Shown here: piece by piece, positions 39,097-49,887 of the stretch
Layout: each line of letters begins with the position of its first letter
Position numbering within the stretch: position 1 is the first letter of the stretch
Assembly (NCBI GenBank): GCA_022376515.1
Contig: WTXI01000035.1
Span: forward strand, 225,784-289,783
Source: Lactifluus volemus
Taxonomy: Eukaryota > Basidiomycota > Agaricomycetes > Russulales > Russulaceae
Length of the DNA: 64,000 nt
Direction: 5' to 3'
Position numbers and translations under genes: made by a program
Notes under the pieces: generated by a model
What the model saw: the letters and a program-made list of their open reading frames with translations, nothing else
Told to the model about the DNA's origin: nothing
The model's database searches: none

Positions 39097-42000
39097 TTAG
39101 ATCGGATACAGCAACGACATATTCGCCATGAAGCTCAAAGGATCGGTGCGATAATTATCGGCACCAATGATCGCGGGGAAAAACGTGCTGTCTTGGAAGA
39201 TGACTGCCTTGGGGTTCCGAGGGTCCCACTTAGGCCATGGGATCCCGAGGCCAAGGTCGCCGTTGGGGTCGAGTTTATTGGTGAAACGGATAGCGTAGTC
39301 CCTTAGTTCTCCAGGCCCGAATGAGTCAACGAGGTCGGTCGCGTGGGCCTGAAAGTGGGGGATTAGCCGTTTTCGATACACCGAAGGGTTTGAAACTCCA
39401 CCCACACTTCCAATGAAAGGGATCTCCTTGGTACGCTTATAAACTTTGAAAGGTTATTAGCGGCCGGTAGCACAATCTCACATCACTGAAGACATACCAA
39501 ATCCCCATGAGTTCTGTTTCGTGGCCCTATGATTCAAGAACAACCGACGTGGGCCGTGGAACATGAAGTCACCCTGAAGAGCAGCAGTACGTTTGAATTG
39601 TGCACCTAGCAATCATGATCAACTTCGTTTTATACCACCTCAGAAGGCGACCGTACTAAGTGCATTCTTGAACCCAGTACTAAAGGGACTGCCAGCCCTT
39701 TGGTCATCCGGATAGTACTTGAGGAGAATATCTATTTCTGAGTCTTTGGCTCTGGGCATCATGTAAAGCTTGAGGTATTCCTTCAAATCCGCGGTGGTCC
39801 TATGAGAGCCATCAGGCCGAACTTATAGATTACCAACCGCTGCTAACCACTCACGAGATATTAATGGTAGAAAATGAGAATAGGGTGCCCTCATCGTCAC
39901 AGTTCCCTGGCTTGTAGATCAACTTTGTTCTAAACTGCGACATCTGAACACACCTGTGATCATCGGAACATTGGATACGTGGCCGCGTATAACAGAATGT
40001 TGAGGAGGCTCCGTCAGGAACACCCCATCGACACGAGGCAACCAGGCCAGTGCGACACCCTGCGGGGGCGAATGCGCCAAATCATTCAAGGACAGTATGA
40101 AAACTGCTCTTACCTGGTAGGCAAAGAAGTTTGGTGACTCGTCCATCGCTTTCTTGAATGTATTATACGGAACTTCCCGGAGACAGTTCAGGGTATCGCT
40201 GGAACCCTTACAGCCTGTCTTTTCAACCATCAAGTCAAAATACTGTTGACCGTGTTCGATGTCGCCCACAGGGATTGGTCCGCCAGACTGCATGATGGCG
40301 CCGCGGAACAACCCCTGTTGATTTCCGTTGTTCGTCAGCATGTGCAAGGCCACCGAAATCGCGCCTGCGCTTTCTCCCCAGCTGCTCACATGTAAGTTGA
40401 TGCGGCGGAGTGTGATAAGGGTGACTCACATCGTCACTTTCGTGGGGTCACCACCGAATTCAGAGATGTAAGTTTGCACCCACCGCAACGCGAGGCGCTC
40501 TTGGGGGATATGAATGAATAAGCCTGGGTAAGAGTGTGAACGACTTACGATCTTGAAGGCCCAAATTCCCGATCTTCGCAGTTTTGACTTCTTTTCCGGG
40601 CATGAATCCAAAAGCTACCAGAGTAGAACATCAGGAATCGAGCACACCGAGGGGACATTACTCAGCATACCAGAGAGACTGACAAAGATTTCAGGGAAGC
40701 GTCCGATACATGAACGAAGAATCTTACCGGTAGTTCATGCTGACATACACAACCGGCTGCTTGAGATCGAGAGACCGAGAGACAATGCTCCCGCCATCAT
40801 ACCTGCGAAGATCAATCTTGAGCTGCTGAGCGGTGTTATAGGAGACAGAGTGGGGACATACGTAGCGGTTCCACCAATTTCAAACCCACCCCCGAAAATC
40901 CACTTGAATCAAAATGTACTTGAATATGACACTTGCAGCATGTTGAGGGTAAGAAGGGACGTACGACTACGACTGGAGGCTTGGAGCCGGGATCTGCATC
41001 TGTAGGCTTCACAACATTTATGGTTAAACCTCAAAAAACAGCTTAGCTCGGGCCGGAGTGTAAGGCGGCCAAATGCTCCGAGGGCTGATGTCGCATCTCG
41101 CGTCAAATGACACAGCCGGCCCCGGGCCGGCCCGCCTAGATAACAGGCAATTAAGCAACGCTGCGACATCCTGCAGCGTTGCACATTGATCCCAGCAGTG
41201 CACCCCAATGGGGCGGCCTGCAATAAATAAATTAGATGCCCTAGATTTCTGAGACGCGTGAAAACCGCGCGATCAAAGGGAAAATCACAAGAAAATGTGA
41301 TATGAAACAATCAGGAAGATTGAAACAGATCGGACTAAGATTACTATAGATCTAGGGTACTAAAGCATGTATTTATATCGCCTACCTTCCCTGAAGGAAG
41401 GCAGACTTACTACTCCTACATAGCACTGACAATAAACCGCAGATTCAGCTGGTTCTGTTGTTGTGTGCCTTTGGAGAAGTTTTAAAGTCAAAATCTCATT
41501 CATAATCTAATCTACAACAGGACTTTGTAACGCTAGAGACTACTCGCGGTACCAAAGTCTTACACTTTTTTGAACCTTTGAACAAGTGATTTCATTGGAC
41601 CCTATAGTATGTCCTCCAGTTCGGACCCCCCCGCGAGAAACACTCGCTCTGCCCATGCACGACGCACGGAACAGAATAGATATGCACTTCTTAGTGAAGA
41701 GCAACCCCTAAGTGAATCGGAGAGTGTTGCGATCCATGCTGAAGCACCCGCACCTCCCGAAATGACACCATTGACACCGATCGCGGAAGCCTCGCAGATA
41801 GATCCGAGACCACCGGAAGGACGCTATCCACCGTACTGGGAAGATTTGGAGCCAGGCACGCTCCGCGACCCATCGGAAGACCATCAGATGGAACCAGAGC
41901 AGTCATTTACGACCGTCTGAGCAAGTTTCCCTCCGCTTTCAGTAGCAATGAACGTTCGCGCATGGCGCGACGACCCAGATGAAAGGCTCCCGACTCCCGA

Positions 42001-45000
42001 ACCACGCCGGGACAAGGGGAAGCAACGCGCAGAGTACGGATCACCGCACAGAGCGTCAGGGAGCGCTCAGGCACAACCTAGCACGAACGTCAGAGAAGTA
42101 GGCCTAGAAGTGCTTGACTGGGGTGATCACATGAAGAACACCGCACTCGAGCTAGAGGCGCGAATGACGGAACGAGAGGAGATCATGCGCCGATACAATG
42201 CGACTCGTGATCAGTACGATCTCTCGAAGCGGATGCTTCAAGAATCACAACAAAGACTGAGCCAACTAATCAACTCATCTCATGGCGAGGAAGCACGCCA
42301 GATCTCGCCGCGAGCTTCGGCGACCCAGGCAATCTATAGAGATCACGGATCCAATGAGGGTTCCGCAGATTATGAGAGGCGCCGAAGTGCGCAAGCACGG
42401 TTCGCCTCAATGGGAACCACACACATATCGCAAACTGTGGACCCATCTGAGCAAGTATCCCAGACGCCTGCGATCAAGACAGAGGAGGCAGATCTCAGTG
42501 AGATGCCCCCAGACGAGGAAACTATGAGCCTGGAAAGGGCGCGCCGACGAAGCGAACGGATCTGGGAACAGTGCGAAGCTGATATCAGGAGATCAAGAGC
42601 CAGATATGCCTCCCGGTCTACCAGAGGAAGAGGCGGCCCCCCTCCCTGGGCACAATCCGAGAGGGATCAACGCACCCCAGATGACCCTCAGGAAGAGGAT
42701 AGATACCAGATGTCGGAACGTGCGGATACGCCGCGCCTAGACAGAACAGATCCACCGAGATCTATCACACCCATAGCCATACCAGGCCTAGATCCGTATG
42801 CACTAGATGCAGATTACGTCCAGAGAATGTCTAGGACACGAGAGCCACAGATGAGACCACCAGCTGTACCACAGGCAAGATATCCGGCAGTTAATCAAGA
42901 TGCTGCAAATCAGGATCGGTACAGGGTACCGCAAGCAATTAGGCCACCTCCGGTCGTAGCCCCGAGGGCACCACCAGCTCTAGCACAAGTGCACCCAGCC
43001 GCGGGAGCACCTCCGGCACTCGGACCAGTCAATCTCGCTGCTCCATACGTACCTCCGGCACCAGCCGCAATAGCACCAGCGGCCCCATACCTGCCCCCGG
43101 TACCTGCCGCGTATGGACGCCAGCAAGCTGACCATGAGGCGGCTATGGTAGCTAGCTTAATAAGGCACATTAGGGAATCCTTGACAGGGATTCCGCCCGA
43201 TCTACCGGAGATCAAAGGCCTCCGAGCGAAGATGCCAGAAGCTTATGCAGGTGAAGATGATTTTGATAAATTAGATAACTGGCTGCAGAGCCTACTGCGC
43301 TACTTTAAGATCAGCCGCCTCACCGCGGATGATAGAGACGAAGATCGTGTACTAGTTACAGGATCTTGCCTTAAGGGCAAGGCAGAACGATGGTTCAACC
43401 ACGAGGTTGAACGCCCAACAAGATTGATCCGAGACTGGACATTCGAATCAGTGATCGTTGGAATATTCAGATCATTTATAACTACCGCTACGGCACAACA
43501 AGCAGTACGTAGATACGCTCAGATCAGATACACGCCAGAGGAGGGCGTATTAGCCTTCTATCGCGATCTCCTGATGTGGGCAGGACGTCTTGCAGAGATG
43601 CCCGATCGATATTCATTTAGGCGACGATTGCTTAATGGATTACCAACGGAGATTCGAGATCATCTCGAGCTCCACGACGGGATAACAGCAGAGGCTGGAT
43701 CAATTAGCGCGATTGTGGAGCGAGCTCGACACGCCGAGATAACCTTCCATCAGATCAGATCTAGACGAAAGCCTGATGTTCAGAGAGCATCGGGAGTGTC
43801 TAGCAATGCAGGAACACCCCAAAGATCTACGCGAGATAGCAAAGATTCTCGCGACCGCAATCAGTCGATCAAGAAACCACTTAATCGATCTGGCGGCAAG
43901 ATAAGGCCGCAGGCTCAACAACCTGGATCTAAGCCAGTTCAGACGTCTACCCATCAATCAGGGAAAGGCGACACTTCTAAATTGACATGTTACAAGTGTG
44001 GCCAACCCGGACACATAGCTACTAATCCGAAGTGCCCACAATATAAGAAACCCCCGCAGCGTCAGATGTTCGCTGCACAAGTAATTGATGACAGATCGGA
44101 GAGCGATCTACCCAACACAGATAGACCCTCAGAAGGATCTGAGGAGATTGATAACACTGACCCCAAACCAGAGGAAAGCGAAGATCAGGAAGGACAATCA
44201 GACCCGGATGATCACACTGACGTCCCTGATGGCTCACAATATGACGAAGATCAGACAACATATGAGGAATACGATGGATATGCGATGCCATCGGAAGATG
44301 ATGAGGCCGAGTACATTCGGGCAATACATGAGGATGAGGATCACTCCGAAACTCCTCCGCCCCCACCTCAGTTTGAAGATGCGGATTGGGAACCGCGCCG
44401 CAACGAGATCTGCGTGCGCTACGAGCGTGCGCCATGGGTCCCGCATGATGCGCTTGAATTCACTCCGCAGTTTAGCGTTACGCACATCCGTGGATGCAAC
44501 GTGTGCACCGCCTTCAAAGAACACACCGTGATCACGCAAGCGATCGAGGGTGATAACTCAATCGCCTGGAAAGTGCGAGATAAATTCGAGCGAGATCTAG
44601 TGTCCCTCGGATGGACAATGGCATTCACAGAGGGCCGAGGACGCCCCATCAATGCACTCAGCGCACTGAACAATGCACTAGAAGAGAAGGTCCATCGCCT
44701 TACAATAGAGGTGGATACACTACGTCTAGCGAAAGATCGTGCAATCACAAAGCGCAAAGATCTTGAGGAGGCACTCGAACTGGAACGCCTCGATCTCGAT
44801 CTAAGATATACAGAGTTTGATCTACTGCAATCACAGTGCAGGCAGATCGCTCGATATTGCACAGAATTGGAAAATCGATTAAAGACTGCAGGGATTAATC
44901 AGAACGCAGACGATCCTATTGATAATCAGGGTCTTCGTTCACTCATTGCACAAATAAGTGCTTTACCCCACAATGATGGAGACATTCAGATGCGATCCGA

Positions 45001-48000
45001 GACTACTTCAGAAGCGGACAATCTAAGCGAGATCAGAAGCACCGACTCGATCGATCCCGTGCCCAGAACCATTGGGCTGATCCAAGGACCTCAGATCAAC
45101 GGGATCATAGATGCCCGCAATGGGACAGATAACCAAGCAGTACCGACATACAAATTCACCCAGAATGATGATAACAACGAGATCACAATCATTCGCATAG
45201 CAGCTGCACGCGATGACGATCAATCTAAAGATCGGGAGTTTAGATCGGCCCAACGCCGGACTTATGCAACCGGTGAACGTCCTCGCAGCTCAAAGAGTGA
45301 TCGCAGATGCATGGCTGCGTTGATTAAAGTAAATGGTCTCGAAGCTTACGCCCTGTTAGACTCAGGAAGCACCACTGTGTCAGTTACGCATGATTTTGCT
45401 TGCGTAGCCAAATTAGACGTAACCCAATTAGAGAATCCGATCGCACTACAGCTAGGCACGGTCAGGAGCAGATCCGTCATTAATTTCGGAGCGAAAGCTT
45501 CGCTTACGCTCGGACCGATCAGAGATGATGACGCCTATCTAGACGTCGTCAATATTGATCGCTATGATATGATTATCGGCACTCTGTTTATGCGGAAACA
45601 CGAATTAGTGATGGATTTCGGCCACAACACATTATCTTATCATGGCCAGATAGTCCCAACATTGTCTGCGGGACAGGAAGATCTCATGATCTCATGAAAG
45701 CGAGCAGCGTGAGAACGACCTTCCACTCCCGGCGGAACAGCGATCTCGCGTGCTGATCATTGACTATCAACCAGATCAGCGAAACCCCCGCTAATACGAC
45801 GCGATCTGGGCACATTATCGTTACTTCCGAGCGAGGGACGGAAGGAAATTCGCGTCCAATCAATGGACACTACAAATGAGATAGACAAAGATAAGATTGA
45901 TCTAGAGGCCCGCCACGAACACTGGTTCGCAAAATATGCAGACATAATGAATGGTTCCCCGCCAGGGCTACCACCGCTACGAGAAATCAATCATAAGATC
46001 CCATTGATTGATGAAAATAAACAGTATTCCTATCGACTACCAAGATGTGCTGAGGCAATGCGACCCAAGCTGATGGAGAAGCTAAGACACTATATTGATA
46101 ACGGCTGGTGGACCCCTAAGGCGGTACCACAAGCAGCACCACTACTGTGCATCTTAAAGAAATCCGGTGGCCTGCACACAGTCATGGATTGCCGCCAACG
46201 GAACGAGAACACTCAAAAGGACGTCACTCCATTCCCAGATCAAGACCAGATCCGGATGGATGTGGCGCGCACGAGATGGCGATCTAAGATCGATTTATCT
46301 AACGCCTACGAACAAGTAAGAGTTGACCCCGCAGACGTGCACAAGACTGCGTTCTCCACAGTCTTCGGAACCTTTGAAAGTAATGTGATGCAGCAGGGCG
46401 ATTGCAATGCGCCCGCCACCTTCTTACGCCTAATGACGGCGATCTTCCGAGATGTGATCGGAATATTCGTATATGCTTACTTAGATGATCTATTCATCTT
46501 CAGCAATACACCGAAAGATCATGACGAACATCTAGATTATGTGTTTAAGACACTACAGAAGCATCAACTTTATCTTGAGAGAGAAAAGTGCGATCTATAT
46601 TCAAGCAGCATGGATTGTCTCGGACATCGCGTAGATGATCGGGGAGTGCACGCTGACGCCGATAAGATGGCAAAAGTACGCGAGTGGCGCACACCCCGCA
46701 ATCACAAAGATGTACAACGTTTCCTCGGGCTCGTGCAGTACTTGGCACACTTCATGCCAGATGTTACTGCATACACTAGTCCACTGTCTGCCATCTGTCG
46801 GAATGGACAACCATTCTATTGGAAACCTTTGCACGAAGCATGTTTTAAGAATATTAAGGCGATCGCGTGTAGATCGCCGATCCTTAAACCCATCAATCCA
46901 TTATCTATGGACCCGATTTGGGTGATCTGTGACGCATCGATGTCTGGAATCAGTGCGATGTATGGGCAGGGTGAAACTTGGCAGACCTGCCGTCCTGCGG
47001 GCTTCATGTCGAAGAAATTCACTCCAGCTCAGATGAATTATAGAGTGTTCGAGATGAAAACGATCGCGATCCTTGAGGCACTTCTTAAATGGGAAGATAA
47101 GCTTCTAGGGCGGAAACTACAGATCGTTACAGATCATAAGGCACTAGAGTTCTTCAAAACTCAACGCCGACTTAATAGCAGACAGGCGCGATGGATGGAG
47201 TTCCTCGCGCGATTTGATTTTGACATCATCTATATCAAAGGAGACTTACCTTTCTACGAAGCATTCGCAATAAACTGCAGCATCAGCCGGTTTTGTTGCG
47301 TGGTGCCCTTGAAAGGTTTTAAAGTCCAATCCATGTAATCTACTCTCCTACAGACTTCTAAACGCTCGAGATTACTCGCGTGCAGAAGTCCTACACCTTT
47401 TTGACGGCCTGTTTGGACTTTACAATGCTCGAGACTACTCGCATTGGGAAGCCCTACTCTTATGACCTTATGACCTTATGTCCCACATGTCCACTAGACA
47501 TACTTGGTGTTGCAATGCACACCTCCACATTGTTGCCCATGAGCGACACACCTATGCTACGTGCACCTCATGGGCACTTCCGTACTTTGAGCACATGATG
47601 CGCCATCTCTCGATCGCGCCTCATGGGCACTTCCCTACTTTGGGCACATCTTGTGTGATGCGCCCTTTCGCAATAGTGCAGAGCGCGAGCGCAATGCAAC
47701 AATCATTGACAGTCCCCTCGAGGAGCGGGGCCACACTACATGAGCAGCTGGACACTCAAGCTACGTTGCTTGAGATGCCCGCCGCCCAGAAAGAACTAGC
47801 GCAACACGCGCTTGACAAAAAACACGCCCGGTTCTTTGAATTAACCGAGCATATGTCCTACTCTAAGGGGGACTGCGCACGCAAAGTGCCTAGGCGGGAC
47901 CCCTTTCCCTGCACGTCTGTGCACACACGATCAGAACCATCTGCAGATGGGGAGCACACAGCCGTTGCCGGGCGCGAAACCAGAGACAAAATTCCCCCAA

Positions 48001-49887
48001 TGGGCCTGGTCTTAGGGGGGAGGGACGGTGTGTTGATCTCACCTGAAAAAGATCCGCACTCCCAGCTAGAAATAAATGCATTATTCAATGCACTTGACGA
48101 GAAGCTCGCCAGAGAACACATAGAGCGCGTCCGCTTCACCCCGCCAGAATTGCGCGGTACACTGCATAGCCACGTCTTAGACCAATGGACTGCTCTGCAG
48201 GCGGATGCTCTCTCCACTTGTCGCCCTGAAATCACCCCAGCCACACACCCACAATCTGGGAGCGTTGGCTGCGTGACATGCGAAACACATTGCAGATGCG
48301 CAATTCCAATACATAGATATCCCCCTGGCCGGATCCCAGAACGCCCACATTGAGGGCAACCGTGCCACACTGGCATTTCTACCCCTGAGCATCCCATTCG
48401 CAATGGTCCACTCCAAATCAACCTCATGAGCACAACCGCGGCACTAAGAGTGCCGCAAATGATGCGCCACTGGCATTCCTACCCCTGAGCATCAAGGGGA
48501 GCACCATTCCCATGGCCCACTCCGGACCAACCTTATGAGCGCAGCCGTGGCATCACTAAGAGTGCCGCAAAGGATGGGGGAGCACCATTTGCAGTGGTCC
48601 TGTCTGGACCAACTTCAACCTTATGAGCGCGGCCACGGCACCACTAAAGATGGGCCCGGACAAGATCATCTAGGGACCCCTGAAGTGTGATCTCATCGGC
48701 TCTGCATTTGCGCCAGGGCCCCCACTTCAATCACATAGTCTCAGCCGCATCTTGAATGCACAATCAATTCGCGCCGAGGTGTTACCATCGGCGCAACTAA
48801 CAAATCCATCACCCCTTAATCTCAATTCAACCCCTGAGTTCGTTCTTGTGGGGGAGGGTGTAAGGTGGCCAAATGCTCCGAGGGCTGATGTCGCATCTCG
48901 CGTCAAATGACACAGCCGGCCCCGGGCCGGCCCGCCTAGATAACAGGCAATTAAGCAACGCTGCGACATCCTGCAGCGTTGCACATTGATCCCAGCAGTG
49001 CACCCCAATGGGGCGGCCTGCAATAAATAAATTAGATGCCCTAGATTTCTGAGACGCGTGAAAACCGCGCGATCAAAGGGAAAATCACAAGAAAATGTGA
49101 TATGAAACAATCAGGAAGATTGAAACAGATCGGACTAAGATTACTATAGATCTAGGGTACTAAAGCATGTATTTATATCGCCTACCTTCCCTGAAGGAAG
49201 GCAGACTTACTACTCCTACATAGCACTGACAATAAACCGCAGATTCAGCTGGTTCTGTTGTTGTGTGCCTTTGGAGAAGTTTTAAAGTCAAAATCTCATT
49301 CATAATCTAATCTACAACAGGACTTTGTAACGCTAGAGACTACTCGCGGTACCAAAGTCTTACACGGAGGGAGGTGACATATCCCTCACAGTCCTCGTCT
49401 GCCGGCGTTAAGCCCTCATACAGTCGGTTCACAACCCTCCTGACGGCTTTGACCACTTGCGATTTGAGCCCGTTCGGAAGGGTCATAGGCTGTTGTGGGC
49501 ATGACTTTCCAAATGCTTGAGCGTAATGCACGCCCTGATATGGCGGAAGCGGCTGAGGCTGCCGTAGACGCAGATCACCGATACTGTGTACGGGGTTTAC
49601 CGAAAGTTACGTCGAAGACACTGAGCAAATACTCACGGCGGTTTGGCGAAGGGAATTCCCAGGAAGTGATCGGTTGCTCCCTTTCGCACGCCAACAAAGT
49701 TCGCATCGTCGAGACGAACTTCTGGGGTGGAGGCCGATTCAAGTTGCGATGCCGACTCGCCGTCGCACATCAGATCTGTGAGCACACGAGCGGTGGAGTC
49801 CTGTACTATGAATGGCTCCATAGGCGAGGCAAGAGCGGAGAGTACCCGCCCTGCTAAGAGGGCCAAAGTTGCGCGTTTTGCTAGCAT
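39097..49887 (-). CDS. CE4: carboxylesterase with an 8.3 kb retroelement in intron 2
   Basis: COesterase-family hydrolase on the minus strand. Start ATG 49887-49885, signal region MLAKRATLALLAGRVLSALA, stop at 39099-39097. Exons 1-2 lie at 49887-49390. The gypsy-type element occupies 41059-49364. The remaining exons lie between 41031 and 39097. Exons after the insertion keep the oxyanion loop WIFGGGF, the 8-nt microexon (TCTCTCTG), FGFMPGKEVK, GESAG nucleophile, NCDDEG acid, and a histidine in GSAHATDL reached by an intron that skips an in-frame alternative. All splice sites look usable, so the coding exons appear intact. Whether an intron of over 8 kb carrying antisense LTR transcription units is spliced in a genome with 50 bp introns is doubtful; the gene may be functionally null. 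Confidence 0.85.
41059..41564 (+). repeat. 5' LTR
   Basis: 506 bp, TG...CA ends within TGTAAG/CTTACA. Includes a CCGGCCCCGGGCCGGCC palindrome near 41116 and an AATAAA signal near 41223. Confidence 0.95.
41609..41920 (+). CDS. gag 5' ORF of the retroelement
   Basis: 103 codons beginning 44 bp after the LTR (MSSSSDPPARNTRSAHARR), ending in a TGA. It is in the same reading frame as the long gag-protease ORF that starts 27 bp later (41948), so the two probably form one Gag broken by a single stop. The region is acidic and Pro-rich, with no domain. Confidence 0.65.
   Translation: MSSSSDPPARNTRSAHARRTEQNRYALLSEEQPLSESESVAIHAEAPAPPEMTPLTPIAEASQIDPRPPEGRYPPYWEDLEPGTLRDPSEDHQMEPEQSFTTV
41948..45697 (+). 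CDS. Gag-protease polyprotein of gypsy-type element
   Basis: 1249 codons. The N-terminal half is charged and coiled-coil-like, then comes a Pro/Ala-rich linker (about residues 330-395) and a retrotransposon Gag core (about residues 410-620; YAGEDDFDKLDNWLQSLLRY, WFNHEVERPTRLIRDW). A CCHC zinc knuckle, CYKCGQPGHIATNPKCP, lies at about residues 680-696. An acidic stretch follows, and then an aspartic protease with active-site motif LLDSGSTT at about residues 1135-1142. Gag packages the RNA and the protease matures the polyprotein. The ORF ends in TGA. The 165 bp before the RT ORF contain further stops. Confidence 0.88.
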   Translation: MNVRAWRDDPDERLPTPEPRRDKGKQRAEYGSPHRASGSAQAQPSTNVREVGLEVLDWGDHMKNTALELEARMTEREEIMRRYNATRDQYDLSKRMLQESQQRLSQLINSSHGEEARQISPRASATQAIYRDHGSNEGSADYERRRSAQARFASMGTTHISQTVDPSEQVSQTPAIKTEEADLSEMPPDEETMSLERARRRSERIWEQCEADIRRSRARYASRSTRGRGGPPPWAQSERDQRTPDDPQEEDRYQMSERADTPRLDRTDPPRSITPIAIPGLDPYALDADYVQRMSRTREPQMRPPAVPQARYPAVNQDAANQDRYRVPQAIRPPPVVAPRAPPALAQVHPAAGAPPALGPVNLAAPYVPPAPAAIAPAAPYLPPVPAAYGRQQADHEAAMVASLIRHIRESLTGIPPDLPEIKGLRAKMPEAYAGEDDFDKLDNWLQSLLRYFKISRLTADDRDEDRVLVTGSCLKGKAERWFNHEVERPTRLIRDWTFESVIVGIFRSFITTATAQQAVRRYAQIRYTPEEGVLAFYRDLLMWAGRLAEMPDRYSFRRRLLNGLPTEIRDHLELHDGITAEAGSISAIVERARHAEITFHQIRSRRKPDVQRASGVSSNAGTPQRSTRDSKDSRDRNQSIKKPLNRSGGKIRPQAQQPGSKPVQTSTHQSGKGDTSKLTCYKCGQPGHIATNPKCPQYKKPPQRQMFAAQVIDDRSESDLPNTDRPSEGSEEIDNTDPKPEESEDQEGQSDPDDHTDVPDGSQYDEDQTTYEEYDGYAMPSEDDEAEYIRAIHEDEDHSETPPPPPQFEDADWEPRRNEICVRYERAPWVPHDALEFTPQFSVTHIRGCNVCTAFKEHTVITQAIEGDNSIAWKVRDKFERDLVSLGWTMAFTEGRGRPINALSALNNALEEKVHRLTIEVDTLRLAKDRAITKRKDLEEALELERLDLDLRYTEFDLLQSQCRQIARYCTELENRLKTAGINQNADDPIDNQGLRSLIAQISALPHNDGDIQMRSETTSEADNLSEIRSTDSIDPVPRTIGLIQGPQINGIIDARNGTDNQAVPTYKFTQNDDNNEITIIRIAAARDDDQSKDREFRSAQRRTYATGERPRSSKSDRRCMAALIKVNGLEAYALLDSGSTTVSVTHDFACVAKLDVTQLENPIALQLGTVRSRSVINFGAKASLTLGPIRDDDAYLDVVNIDRYDMIIGTLFMRKHELVMDFGHNTLSYHGQIVPTLSAGQEDLMIS
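45863..47338 (+). CDS. Reverse transcriptase-RNase H of gypsy-type element, 3' truncated
   Basis: 491 codons. RT palm motifs: VMDCRQRNENT, IDLSNAYEQVRV (first catalytic Asp) and YAYLDDLFIFSN (catalytic YLDD, about residues 203-209), followed by LGHRVDDRGV and FLGLVQYLAHF. RNase H: VICDASMSGISA (about 354) and IVTDHKALEF (about 421). After FDFDIIYIKG (about 460) the sequence switches at about 47265 to DNA matching the LTR U5 region, so the tether, integrase and any chromodomain are missing. The start codon is only the first ATG of the open stretch; the true Pol start is probably upstream and mutated. Confidence 0.9.
   Translation: MDTTNEIDKDKIDLEARHEHWFAKYADIMNGSPPGLPPLREINHKIPLIDENKQYSYRLPRCAEAMRPKLMEKLRHYIDNGWWTPKAVPQAAPLLCILKKSGGLHTVMDCRQRNENTQKDVTPFPDQDQIRMDVARTRWRSKIDLSNAYEQVRVDPADVHKTAFSTVFGTFESNVMQQGDCNAPATFLRLMTAIFRDVIGIFVYAYLDDLFIFSNTPKDHDEHLDYVFKTLQKHQLYLEREKCDLYSSSMDCLGHRVDDRGVHADADKMAKVREWRTPRNHKDVQRFLGLVQYLAHFMPDVTAYTSPLSAICRNGQPFYWKPLHEACFKNIKAIACRSPILKPINPLSMDPIWVICDASMSGISAMYGQGETWQTCRPAGFMSKKFTPAQMNYRVFEMKTIAILEALLKWEDKLLGRKLQIVTDHKALEFFKTQRRLNSRQARWMEFLARFDFDIIYIKGDLPFYEAFAINCSISRFCCVVPLKGFKVQSM
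47266..47460 (+). repeat. Internal U5-like LTR fragments
   Basis: 47270-47396 aligns with the last 130 bp of the LTR (AATAAACTGCAG..., GAGATTACTCGCG..., CCTACAC) and is followed by CTTTTTGAC, like the sequence after the 5' LTR. A second partial copy of the end motif (CTCGAGACTACTCGCATTGGGA) lies at about 47428-47450. They mark a recombination or template-switch scar where integrase should be. Confidence 0.75.
47478..48353 (+). CDS. Unknown ORF in the 3' part of the retroelement
   Basis: 291 codons, no recognised domain. The first part overlaps a short direct repeat (CCTCATGGGCACTTCC, 47567 and about 47619). The later part is more protein-like (INALFNALDEKLAREHIERV, then VRFTPPELRGTLHSHVLDQW). 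It could be an accessory element ORF or a captured fragment. It is followed by imperfect tandem repeats (CACTGGCATTYCTACCCCTGAGC units, 48360-48650). Confidence 0.35.
   Translation: MSHMSTRHTWCCNAHLHIVAHERHTYATCTSWALPYFEHMMRHLSIAPHGHFPTLGTSCVMRPFAIVQSASAMQQSLTVPSRSGATLHEQLDTQATLLEMPAAQKELAQHALDKKHARFFELTEHMSYSKGDCARKVPRRDPFPCTSVHTRSEPSADGEHTAVAGRETRDKIPPMGLVLGGRDGVLISPEKDPHSQLEINALFNALDEKLAREHIERVRFTPPELRGTLHSHVLDQWTALQADALSTCRPEITPATHPQSGSVGCVTCETHCRCAIPIHRYPPGRIPERPH
48859..49364 (+). repeat. 3' LTR
   Basis: 506 bp, preceded directly by a polypurine tract GTGGGGGAGGG (48848-48858), which primes plus-strand synthesis. Confidence 0.95.

Larger units (their letters stand above)
41059..49364 (+). 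mobile_element. Ty3/gypsy-type LTR retrotransposon, defective, recent
   Basis: 8306 bp with 506 bp LTRs (41059-41564 and 48859-49364) that I find to differ at one position (C/T at base 8). Ends TGTAAG...CTTACA. The 5 bp target duplication is CGGAG (41054-41058 and 49365-49369). The unoccupied CGGAG site is seen once in CE5 near 53104. Order: LTR, gag (interrupted by one stop), zinc knuckle and aspartic protease, reverse transcriptase and RNase H, U5-like fragments, unknown ORF, repeats, polypurine tract, LTR. Domain order fits Ty3/gypsy (RT before RNase H), but no integrase is recognisable, so it would depend on another element for integration. Confidence 0.95.

Noticed and set aside
41116..41134. 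GGCCGGCCCCGGGCCGGCC palindrome in both LTRs as an independent regulatory element
   Set aside because: Part of the LTR; no evidence of a separate role.
42910..43215. Antisense ORFs within gag (for example Gly/Ala-rich 101 codons)
   Set aside because: Shadows of the Pro/Ala-rich Gag linker on the opposite strand.
47567..48650. CRISPR-like spaced repeats
   Set aside because: Repeats are imperfect, few and irregularly spaced inside a retroelement of a eukaryote.
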